DNA from: Dissophora ornata
Taxonomy: Eukaryota; Mortierellomycota; Mortierellomycetes; Mortierellales; Mortierellaceae
Reading direction: 5' to 3'
DNA: 21,419 nt
Assembly (NCBI GenBank): GCA_025201705.1
Contig: MU617153.1
Span: forward strand, 1-21,419
The number at the start of each line of letters is the position of its first letter. Position 1 is the stretch's first letter. This document shows positions 1-7,602 of this stretch, piece by piece. The notes beneath the pieces were generated by a model. It ran no database searches, was not told the origin of the DNA, and saw nothing but the letters and a program-made list of their open reading frames with translations. A program made the position numbers and the translations under genes.

Positions 1-383
1 GAGAGCGCTGCATGCGAGCGACAGTCCATTTGGGTACAAATACCGATGGCGATCTGTTGCTAGGCGAGAATCAGTGAGGCGGTGAGCTGTTGAGGCTGCT
101 CATGGCCATCCTCACTCCTGTGTGGTCCAGGCACCAGGCACAATACTCTGATTATTTCACATTGCCGGTGTATCACTCAAAGGCAGATCTGGTCTCTGAA
201 CAATAGATCAGTGACAAGGCAGGCTGATATGCTTAGTAGCGTTTGCTTCTGTGTCTCTTTATGCAGCGGTGTAGGTTTAGATCGTCGGTGAGTTGAAGAC
301 TCATCGCAACCGCAACAGTCGTTGCGGACAACAGAGCGATAGCGAAGGCGAAAGTATATTACCTCTGTCTGTGTCTTTCTATT

Positions 384-490
384 CTATTCCTATTCATTTC
401 CTTTCATTCTGTCATGTTTTCATGCTATTCCTATTCATTTCCTCTCGTTCTTTCATGTTTTAATTCTACTCTACTCATTTCCTCTTTCCT
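384..490. repeat. 41-bp tandem repeat, about 2.6 copies
   Basis: Copies begin at 384, 425 and 466 with a constant 41-bp period. The shared core reads ctattcctattcatttcct, followed in the two full copies by a second block ending tcatgtttt; the third copy is partial and diverged. It is pyrimidine-rich and not inside any supported gene. Confidence 0.75.
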
Positions 491-1254
491 TTGCGCTATT
501 CATGCGACTCTCCGGAGAGGTCAGCGGCGGCGGGATAGAACAAAACTCCAAAGGAAAATGGAAGTCTGTCCTTTCTTTTTGGCTTGCCACCACCCAAAAG
601 TCTGAAACCGAGGGCGACCTTTCGTGTGCGCGTGAGTGAAGAAGCTTGAACTGCGTAAAGTGAACGACGCAACGGTGGTTGAGGCAGGCGATAAGGCGCT
701 GCGAGCGTGTAATTTCGTCCGGTGGCAAAAAAAATCAATCTGTCACTATGCAACGATGTGTTGGCAGAGTGTGGGCAGAGTGTGGCATAAAAGCTCCTTT
801 TCTTTTCGCTCTTTCTTTTCTCTCTTTTCTTTCTTTCTCTTCATCGTCTCCCCAGGTACGTGAAAGCAGTTGATCTTTTAGTTCTTCCTTCAACCTCCTC
901 TCCACTCCACTGCTCTTCCCACTGTCCTCAACTCCTTCACTCTCTCCCTGTGTATCTCTCTCTCTCTCTTTCGCTGTATCTCTCCACACTTTCAGAGCTT
1001 TCTGCAAGCTCCCAGCCATCTTTGTCGGTACATATCCTCTTTCACGCACCCGTCTTTCTTCTCCTTCACACCGCCTCTTTCGGCCTCTTCGTTTGTCGTT
1101 GCCACCAAGTCGACTCCGCCTTGTCCTCACTTTGAACTCGCCCTAGCACTTCTTTTTGTGACACACAAACAACGCGCACAAAGACGTAAAAATACTTACC
1201 TCCAATCTTTTTTTTTTCTTGTCTAACCTATTTAGGCGGTAGGTACGGGTACAA

Positions 1255-1500
1255 CCCCTCTGCCTTAGGGTAGGTAGGATAGCTAGGATAGTTAGGATAG
1301 CTAAGGTCGCTAAGGTAGGGAGGAGAGCCGGGTGGGGAGGAGAGCTGGGGTAGGGAGGATGGCCGGGGTAGGGAGGATGGCCGGGGTAGGGAGGAGAGCC
1401 AGGGTAGGGAGGAGAGCCAGGGTAGGGAGGAGAGCCGGGTGGGGAGGAGAGCCAGGGTAGGGAGGGTAGCCAGGATAGCCAGGATAGAAGTTGGAATTGT
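1255..1500. repeat. 18-bp minisatellite flanked by 9-10 bp degenerate repeats
   Basis: The central part (about 1303-1470) is built of an 18-bp G-rich unit, gggtagggaggagagcca, with variants such as ggtggggaggagagccg and gggtagggaggatggccg. It is flanked on both sides by shorter units of the ggatagcta type. Because 18 is a multiple of three, the minus strand stays open as a repeating six-residue Leu/Ser/Pro pattern, giving a spurious 113-codon ORF at 1228-1569. I regard this as a minisatellite, not a gene. The G-runs on the plus strand could in principle fold into G-quadruplexes. Confidence 0.85.
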
Positions 1501-2056
1501 TAGGATAGCTAGAAGAGTAGAGCAGAGTAGATTGTCGCCAATGATACTAACATGTCTTCTTTTTAACATAGGTGGAACACCATGGCTTGCGACCTGCTCG
1601 CGGTGTGTTCTGCACAGCCTATCTTCCTGTCATGGGAAGAGAAGCTGACTGACGGCAAGCCAAACCATCTTCTCTCTAGAAGATAATAGATAGACCGGAT
1701 GATCGCATAGAAACATTGAAAAGAATAAATGGACTTTGCTCGCATTCATAAACAAGTTGGCTTGCATGAAACAAATAACAGAAAATGAGCAAGAGGGACA
1801 TGCCACAGAGGCCTGGTTGAAAATGCAAAGTGTCTTTTCTCCCAAAGTCTTTGACGTGGCTCACAAAGACTATTACAATGTTTTGAAAACTAGAAAGGAC
1901 CAACGCGAATCTCTCGAGTGTCCTCGGATCGTCGCATTAACTGGCCGGCAAGCAAACGATTCCTACTGTGCGGTCCATACCATCTACACCAATTCAGAAA
2001 GAAGGTACGCGAATATGTTTTGCAGGCACAACGGCCTGTTCTCTATACATTGTTGT

Positions 2057-3981
2057 CTAGTTTGCCGAGAGCTCCTGCTTCTCATAGTCTCTCTCCCTAG
2101 TCTCGTCGTAACCTTCCTGCGCCTCGAGTCTCTGCTGCTCCATCGTCGCCTTCAACTCTGCCCTCCTCTCAGCCTCTCTCTCCATCATCATTCTATCTAA
2201 ATACAGCACCATCTCCCGATCTTCAGACTCGTACATCCTCGCATCCAGCTTTCTCTTCATAACCTCAAACACCAAAAATCCAACACTCGCTGCAGGTACA
2301 GCTCGGATGGCTGTCGATGCGAAATTCGAGAACAAGAACCGACGCCATCCTCCGGACTGACGGGCTTGCTGTTGACACTCTGTCCAAGTCATCTTGTAGA
2401 GTTGGGTCGAGATGGATGTGCCGGAGCGCATGGAAGAAGAGTTGAGATGTTGAGAGTGGGGAGGTTGTGGATGGCGCATCTTCTCGGCCTGCATTTCGGC
2501 GTCCTTGGCGAAAAAAATGTTTTTGATCAACTCCATCGGGTAGTCAACTGCTTGGTACGCGACTGCAGCGGCGGCTCCAGCCAGTAGAACAAATGTTGGT
2601 TCAAGTAAGAAGTAGGGTCTTGATGATGGCGATGAATGCGATGAGAGAAGCGAAGGTTCTGCTGACAATATCGATGATGTTGACGATAACAAGTCGGAGG
2701 TGTCGTCCTGAATGCTTGTCAGAGGTGTAACAACGCCTACAGCCTCCCGTGTAAAAGTGTTGAAGTCGGAATTCATCCGGATCTTCAGGGCTTCCATGTC
2801 CTCGCGGATTCCGTACAACTCATCGATACAATAGTAGTATCCCTGCTGCTTCACCCACTCGAACACTCCAAAGAACAATCCGCACGCCAACGAGTCCTAA
2901 TTACATGACAATATAAACGGAGAAGAATGATTAAATATCAAGATCTTTTGCCATAAAAAAATAATGTCAGCAATGCGATCGTCGATTCTATACACACCTT
3001 GACTAGCGTCAGCGCAAATCCTCGGTATACAGTCTTCAATCCCAACTCCTTCAACGTCGTCACCGCGAATGACGCCATACTCTTATGTTTGCCGCCATGT
3101 GCCAAATCCTGCACTTGGAACTTGACCTTTAATGAATCCATTGGCGCCGCCACCAGCGATTGCGCCGCGCCCGCCAGCGCTCCTGCCATAAACACCGCCG
3201 TAAACGGTGGTGGTGGGAACGTCCGTGATTTTTGATAGGTAAATGCTGGGTGGAAGATCGGTAATGTAAAGATATATGTCGTATAGAGAACAGATCCAAT
3301 AAATGAGTTCATAATCAGGGGCGGAAGTACTTGTCGATAGACAAATCCTGCGCCCTGGGTTCGGATGGCATGCGTGAGCATTCCTATGGATGTGGCTCGG
3401 AAGAATTGGGACCGTTTGGAGTGTTTGATAGGTGTTTGGACTAAGCCAAGGCGGTTGGAGGGGGTGGGGATTAGACCCATGGTTGCTGCCCTGGCCATGA
3501 TCAGATAGTCGACGCGCATCGGCCGGAAGAGCTGTTGGGCGCAATTGATTCAGTGGAACAAGGGCAATAAGGGCAAATGTGTCAGTGTGTTGGGCGATGC
3601 CGCTCTTTTTTTCCTTTCTTGGTTTGGCGTAGTGGGGCAGTGGCAATCGAGGAAAAGCTCGCTCCTTTTTCTTACCTTGATGGGAACCCTGTACCAGAAC
3701 TGAAGGCCCTGGAGAAGCATTGATCTTGCGACTGCAGTCGGGACACCGACGGTGGCAGACCCCCGCACAGTGTCCTTGTTCTCTCCCTGTTCAGACATAG
3801 CGTAGGCCACTATGGACTTCGTCAGCACTCCTTCTTTCCTTGACGGGTCACCATGTACGGGACTGGTGAGAGGCTGCCATGTAGAATTGGTGTCTGATAG
3901 AACGGCGGTTTTCAGGACCGAGATTCCCGAGGGTATAGTGTTGGAGAGGGATTCAGAGGGGATAGAGGGAAGAGCGTGCAT
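2057..3981 (-). CDS. Mitochondrial carrier (SLC25-like) family protein, atypical and enlarged
   Basis: This is probably an inner-membrane solute carrier; its substrate is unknown. Exons, minus strand: 3981-3676, 3531-2998, 2896-2057, all joined in phase 0, giving 559 aa. Introns are GTAAGA..CAACAG (144 nt) and GTGTGT..ATTAG (101 nt). Carrier signatures are PMDSLK at residues 232-237 (second repeat) and PMELIK at about 400-405 (third repeat). The expected first-repeat signature is replaced by a region reading VPIK/LFRPMRVDY across the first intron, a layout I associate with a fungal carrier subfamily. Carriers are usually about 300 aa. Extra length comes from the Ser/Thr-rich N-terminus, a Ser/Asp-rich insertion at about 310-370, and a charged, probably coiled-coil C-terminal tail of about 60 residues rich in Glu, Arg and Met. 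I chose the ATG at 3981 because the frame is open only to a TTG further upstream. Confidence 0.82.
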
Positions 3982-3983
3982 GC

Positions 3984-3998
3984 TCAGGGCAAAGACAT
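3984..3998 (-). promoter_or_regulatory. Possible 4-codon upstream ORF before the carrier gene
   Basis: On the minus strand an ATG at 3998 reads Met-Ser-Leu-Pro-stop. It ends at 3984, two bases before the carrier ATG at 3981. If the transcript starts upstream of 3998, this would be a minimal uORF. It has no effect if transcription starts downstream. Confidence 0.3.
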
Positions 3999-4688
3999 GC
4001 AAAGGGTGAGACCTTGCGAATGCAGTGAGGGGGGAGATGCTCCTTCAGGGGGGAGTGTGCCTGCTGTAATGGCGATTTAGGTGCTGTGGTGATGCTAGAG
4101 TGGGGAGGTGAGAGATCAGCTGGTCCCGATCAATCGGAAAGAATGCAGGAGAATGAAGGAGGACGATTATTCCAGTCTGAATGACGAGCGGATTAGCATT
4201 TATTTGAAGCTCAGCCAGGGGGGGGGGGGCCAGGCACCAGCAGCCAAAGGAAGGACAGTGTGACGAAAATGGCAATTTCATTGATCTGTCCCGACGAACA
4301 AACAAGCGGAAGAGATCGATAACGACTGACAGAGATCTTGCACGATGCAGTGCAGTGGGAGTAGTTTGCATACCGGCCCCATTGCTCAGGATGGGTGCGG
4401 CATGGCCGCTCCTCTGCTGCAAGCCCATGGCAACGCATGGCGCCGTGTCCACATGCGCATAGCATTGAGTTTCGCATACCGCGTCGACATGCATGGCTCT
4501 TGGTGCAAGACCGCCATTGTGAACTCGATTAGGAAAGATCATTATTTTTTTTGGATCTTTCTCTGTACTCGCATCAATCCCTTTGGTACCTTTTAAATGG
4601 TAGGGAACGCCGAGTCGTTTTTATTATTACAGCTATGAAGATCAGGGAACAGAATGTTTTTCTTCAAGGAAATGCCGCTATACATTTT
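3999..4688. other. Intergenic region between two minus-strand genes
   Basis: This 690-bp stretch should hold the carrier promoter and the 3' end of the small coiled-coil gene. I see a run of 11 G at about 4219-4229 and no recognisable protein. Open frames on the minus strand (for example 4045-4542) have no family resemblance. TTTATT at 4620-4625 is an AATAAA on the minus strand, about 64 nt past the stop of the gene at 4689-5108. Confidence 0.5.
4620..4625 (-). terminator. Putative poly(A) signal AATAAA for the small coiled-coil gene
   Basis: Reads AATAAA on the minus strand, about 64 nt after the TAA at 4691-4689. Position and motif fit a eukaryotic polyadenylation signal. Confidence 0.5.
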
Positions 4689-5108
4689 TTAAACCGCAAG
4701 TGACTGGATCTTCTTCTCGTCCACGTTCACCTCGACAATCTCCAGTTCTTCGTCCTCTTCGTCCAAGTGCTTCTCAGCTGAACTGTCGACCCACGCTTTG
4801 AAGTTCTCAATCTTGGACTTGGTCTTTGCATCCGAGTTGACGAATGCCTCCGTGGCGGTGATGCTATCGACCTCGCGCTTGACAGCGCTCAGTAGGTTGC
4901 GGTGCAAGTTATCCTTGGCCTGCTGCTTAGCCTGCTTGTACTCGGCTTCGGCATCCTTCAAGGCTTGCTTGTACTCGGCTTCGTATCGCTGGGATTCAGC
5001 TTTGAGAGCACTCTTGTGGTCCTTGATGATAGCCTTGAGGGCGGCGGCATTTTCCTTCTCGGAGGCAGTAGTCGAGTTGCTGGAGAAGATGTTGAAGATG
5101 AAAGACAT
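4689..5108 (-). CDS. Small coiled-coil protein with 11-residue repeats, function unknown
   Basis: A single-exon gene of 139 aa. I do not recognise the family. The protein has a short hydrophobic/Phe-rich start (MSFIFNIFSS), a long helical charged region (about 20-75) and an acidic Glu/Asp-rich tail (about 115-130). In the helix an 11-residue unit, AEYKQALKDAE followed by AEYKQAKQQAK, is tandemly duplicated. At DNA level this is an 18-bp identity recurring at a 33-bp spacing (4933-4950 and 4966-4983). Hendecad patterns are known from coiled coils and from lipid-binding amphipathic helices. I chose the ATG at 5108 because the frame's earlier ATG (5213) would lie within or just after the TATA box at 5215-5222. 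The intronless structure and strong TATA box suggest an inducible or abundant transcript; that is inference. Confidence 0.72.
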   Translation of the reverse strand: MSFIFNIFSSNSTTASEKENAAALKAIIKDHKSALKAESQRYEAEYKQALKDAEAEYKQAKQQAKDNLHRNLLSAVKREVDSITATEAFVNSDAKTKSKIENFKAWVDSSAEKHLDEEDEELEIVEVNVDEKKIQSLAV

Positions 5109-5214
5109 GGCTGTTGACAGTTGTGGTTTGGGTTGAGAGGCAGGGTCTTTGTAAGGTTGGCTTGATGATGTTGTTGATGTGATGAAGGTTCCTGGATTGA
5201 GGCGAATGGACACG

Positions 5215-5222
5215 TTTATATA
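5215..5222 (-). promoter_or_regulatory. TATA box of the small coiled-coil gene
   Basis: Reads TATATAAA on the minus strand, about 107 nt upstream of the ATG at 5108. The distance fits a TATA box with a short 5' leader, and it rules out the longer 174-codon reading frame as the start. Confidence 0.65.
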
Positions 5223-6011
5223 CTCGCCGAGAATTAAGAATCTTTGTGCGATCGGACGTTGGTCAACTCAATTCTTGAACACGACCATTACGCAAGGGTT
5301 AGAAAAAAAAATAGAAAAGGCGAGGGAGGTGAGTCCACGTAATGGTAAGAGTATCTCGAAAAAACAATGACGATCTCGAATGCCAAGGATCGAAAATCAT
5401 TTTACGTCTCTGCCAAGAGTGCGAAGTCGGGTCGACAGAACAAAGATTTCCCAAACAGGGCAGACAATGTCCCCTCCCTTCCTCCCCCTGAACATCGCGA
5501 TACTTTGTCGCGACAGATTTGATTGCAGATTAAAAAAAAGCGTAGGCGAGCAGATGGTAGACTTGGATTTCCATAGCCGGCTCCTGTGCGCGAATGAGGG
5601 GGGGGTTTCCGACACGCGACAGGTGGCGTGGTGTATGCCCTTTGTCATCATCCGATGCAGGAAAGTGTTTTTTTGCACGAGGGCAGCCGAAACGTTAATT
5701 AGACTACTAAGCGAGAAAGACTTCAGGGACGAGGATGAGTGGGCGTAAGGAAGTGTGGAGAATACATTCAGGGGGCAGCTCTGATATGTGGAGATCCGCA
5801 AAGGGTCCAGGACCGTCGGACAACGCGCCACTTTAACGTGGAGAGCTCGTGTAGGCGCAGTACGTTCAGGACAAGTGCTCTCTGCCAAAGAGGTGAGCCC
5901 TTCTGTGGGATATATTACTATTGATTACTATTGGTAATGTCAAATAGGTAGGGCCTTGTGAGCTGCATGCGCAATCAAACCTGGCTCCACACTAAGCAGC
6001 AGGAAGGTTCC

Positions 6012-6018
6012 TATATAA
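6012..6018 (+). promoter_or_regulatory. TATA box of the GPI-anchored protein gene
   Basis: TATATAA, 82 nt before the ATG at 6100. It is followed by a pyrimidine-rich leader typical of well-expressed fungal genes. Confidence 0.65.
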
Positions 6019-6099
6019 CAGTGCTTCTCTCCATCTCATTTCTTTTCCTCATTCACCTTTTTCCTTCCACCTTTTCGCTTGCGTGATTCACATTCCACA

Positions 6100-6894
6100 A
6101 TGAAGTCGACATTCCTCACCTCGACAATAGCCCTTGTGCTCGGCTCTTTCCTCCTGCCCTCCTCCACCAGCGCCGTCACCATCGATCAGTGCACCCTCTC
6201 ACTCGCGTCGCTCGTCTCTGATCCAGGTCTTAACACCTGTCTGCCTATGCAGCAACTCTCACTGCTTGTTACAAGCACTGTCACCCCACAGCTCGTCAAT
6301 GACACCGTCACCGCCTTTTGCTCATACCCTGTATGCTCCTCCGCGTCTATCACCCTCGTGGAGAACACTGTCACCCAAAACTGTGTCAATGCCTCGGACC
6401 CCAACACAGCTGATCTTGTCTTAGAAGCTGCCAGTCTCTACCTCCCAGCGAAGGAGGGTCTTTGTCAAAGAGTCTCGTCCACTAACGGAACATTCTGCGT
6501 TACGGTCTTTGAAGAATCTTTGACGGCTTACTTGGCCCTGAACCCCTCGCCATTGGGAATCGGAATCTTTTCGAACGAAACGGTCCTGAAGCAATATGTG
6601 AATGCAATGCCCCAGGATGTCCTCTGCACATCGTGTAACAAGGCCATGATCAACCCTCTCGACAATTATGTCTCTCAGAACCAGGGCAACTTGAGCGCCA
6701 CAGTCCTTCAGTGGGCAAAGGTTATTCAGACAGAGGTTCAGTCCAAGTGTGGATCTGACTTCACGAACGGTGTCACGCCATCTACAGCTACAGGGAGTGG
6801 AAGTGGAACTAGTGCGGGATTGATCTCTGCAGAGTCCTCGAAGATCACAGTTGTCTTGGGAGCTATCTTTGCCGCCGGGGCTTTGCTTCTGTAG
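6100..6894 (+). CDS. Secreted Cys-rich, probably GPI-anchored cell-surface protein
   Basis: A single-exon gene of 264 aa, likely displayed on the plasma membrane or cell wall. It begins with an N-terminal signal peptide (about 1-25: Lys-Ser, a hydrophobic core, then a Ser/Ala cleavage region near TSAV). A body with 10 cysteines follows, including a CTSC pair near residue 179, and about five N-glycosylation sequons (NDT, NAS, NGT, NET, NLS). Next come a Ser/Thr/Gly-rich stretch (TATGSGSGTSAG) and a C-terminal hydrophobic tail ending in Leu-Leu-Leu with no charged residue after it. That order is the classic GPI-anchor layout. The Cys spacing recalls fungal DUF7729-type secreted proteins, but I could not test this. 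I chose the ATG at 6100 because the frame upstream starts only with a TTG. An AATAAA lies 27 nt after the stop. Confidence 0.85.
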   Translation: MKSTFLTSTIALVLGSFLLPSSTSAVTIDQCTLSLASLVSDPGLNTCLPMQQLSLLVTSTVTPQLVNDTVTAFCSYPVCSSASITLVENTVTQNCVNASDPNTADLVLEAASLYLPAKEGLCQRVSSTNGTFCVTVFEESLTAYLALNPSPLGIGIFSNETVLKQYVNAMPQDVLCTSCNKAMINPLDNYVSQNQGNLSATVLQWAKVIQTEVQSKCGSDFTNGVTPSTATGSGSGTSAGLISAESSKITVVLGAIFAAGALLL

Positions 6895-6920
6895 AAAGAT
6901 GGGCTGTGTTCTTTTTTACG

Positions 6921-6926
6921 AATAAA
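6921..6926 (+). terminator. Putative poly(A) signal AATAAA for the GPI-protein gene
   Basis: AATAAA 27 nt after the TAG at 6892-6894, followed immediately by a long T run. Confidence 0.5.
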
Positions 6927-6987
6927 CGTTTTTTTTTTTTTTTGGTTTAACAAAAATAAATAAATTGCAGACCTGTTGTGTATGCTG

Positions 6988-7455
6988 TAAACAACAAGAA
7001 AGAATATGATGGCGGAAGCGCAAAAAGGAGTGACACCACGCCATATCCCGTTCTCGAGCATGACTGAACAGCACATGGGACCCTTGTGTATGGGTGTACA
7101 ACAATAATATTAGGCGGAAGCACAAAATGGGCCTGTAAACATGTAAACAGTGACACCACGCCATATCCGTTCTCGAGCATGACTGAACAGCGCATCGGAC
7201 CAGTGTTCTGTACAACAATAATATTAGGCGGAAGCGCAGAAAGGGTCAACAAGGGTCAACAAGGGTCAACAAGGGTCAACAAGGGTCTACAAGGGTCTAC
7301 AAGGGTCTATAAACAGTGACACCACGCGATATCCATGACTAAACAGCAATAAGAATATTAAGCAAAAGCGACCTAAGGTAGAAACACAAAAAGGATCTAA
7401 AAACAGTGACACAGATCCGTCCCGAGCATGAACAAACAGCACATGGGCATGTGCG
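6988..7455. repeat. Degenerate ~120-bp tandem repeat array, about 4 units
   Basis: The block agtgacaccacgc begins at 7029 and 7149 and recurs, more diverged, at 7315 and 7405. The first two full units are 120 bp apart and share further blocks: ttctcgagcatgactgaaca after the anchor, and tacaacaataatattaggcg before the next unit. Partial matches to the latter occur near 6989 and 7344. The array lies between the 3' ends of two convergent genes. Short A/T-rich open frames through it are repeats, not genes. Confidence 0.85.
7241..7310. repeat. Nested 10-bp tandem repeat, 7 copies
   Basis: Seven head-to-tail 10-mers without gaps: aagggtcaac four times, aagggtctac twice, aagggtctat once. The graded change at positions 8 and 10 suggests stepwise expansion. 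It sits inside one unit of the larger 120-bp array and accounts for the longer spacing (166 bp instead of 120) between the anchors at 7149 and 7315. Confidence 0.95.
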
Positions 7456-7560
7456 CAGACGGCCCCGGGCTGTAATAAATTCCGAGCCGGGAAACGTGAT
7501 TACACATGCATAAATGTGGCACGTGTGTATAGAGACCCCCCCTCGGAGATCTAATATTCT

Positions 7561-7566
7561 TTTATT
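7561..7566 (-). terminator. Putative poly(A) signal AATAAA for the P5B ATPase gene
   Basis: Reads AATAAA on the minus strand, about 37 nt beyond the ATPase stop codon at 7605-7603. Confidence 0.5.
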
Positions 7567-7602
7567 TCGCGTTTCTGTTCAACGCGCAGAGTTGCCCACC
7601 AC

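Larger units (their letters stand above)
1..2056. other. Gene-poor left flank
   Basis: I see no convincing gene here. Open frames exist on both strands but are low-complexity (Ser/Leu/Phe-rich on the plus strand, Arg/Glu-rich on the minus strand) and match no family I recognise. The plus strand from about 780 to 1135 is strongly pyrimidine-rich, with long TCTC and TTTC runs, which can resemble a fungal 5' leader or promoter. Two tandem repeats (384-490 and about 1255-1500) are listed separately. A plus-strand open frame at 1736-2200 begins at a TTG and runs into the antisense of the carrier gene's last exon, so I do not call it. The region may include the promoter of a gene beyond the left edge. 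Confidence 0.5.
5109..6099. promoter_or_regulatory. Divergent intergenic region of the coiled-coil and GPI-protein genes
   Basis: A 991-bp stretch between two divergently transcribed intronless genes, each with its own TATA box (5215-5222 minus; 6012-6018 plus). TTCTTGAA at 5272-5279, about 50 bp upstream of the minus-strand TATA box, has the TTCnnGAA form of a minimal heat-shock-element pair. The 10-mer GAAGGTTCCT occurs at 5184-5193 and again at 6003-6012, next to the second TATA box. Overlapping open frames at 5380-5748 (plus) and 5397-5888 (minus) resemble nothing I know, and I treat them as chance. Confidence 0.5.

Noticed and set aside
735..1130. 131-codon minus-strand ORF rich in Arg/Glu/Lys
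   Set aside because: It is simply the complement of a pyrimidine-rich tract; composition-driven.
1228..1569. 113-codon minus-strand ORF rich in Ser/Leu/Pro
   Set aside because: It is produced by an 18-bp minisatellite whose unit is a multiple of three; no family resemblance or gene signals.
1736..2200. 154-codon plus-strand ORF
   Set aside because: Starts at TTG, matches no family I know, and its last part is antisense to the carrier's coding exon 3.
3083..3646. 187-codon minus-strand ORF overlapping the carrier gene
   Set aside because: Alternative frame of carrier exon 2 and intron 1; the carrier frame shows real family motifs and matching splice sites.
4045..4542. 165-codon minus-strand ORF between two genes
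   Set aside because: Cys/His/Pro-rich with no recognisable motif and no clear promoter or poly(A) signal; probably chance.
5380..5888. Overlapping ORFs of 122 codons (plus) and 163 codons (minus)
   Set aside because: Two opposing frames in a divergent promoter region with no family signal; neither has its own promoter or poly(A) elements.
6916..7252. About 100-codon minus-strand ORFs over 6916-7252
   Set aside because: They lie in the tandem repeat array and repeat the same peptide pieces; repeat artefacts.
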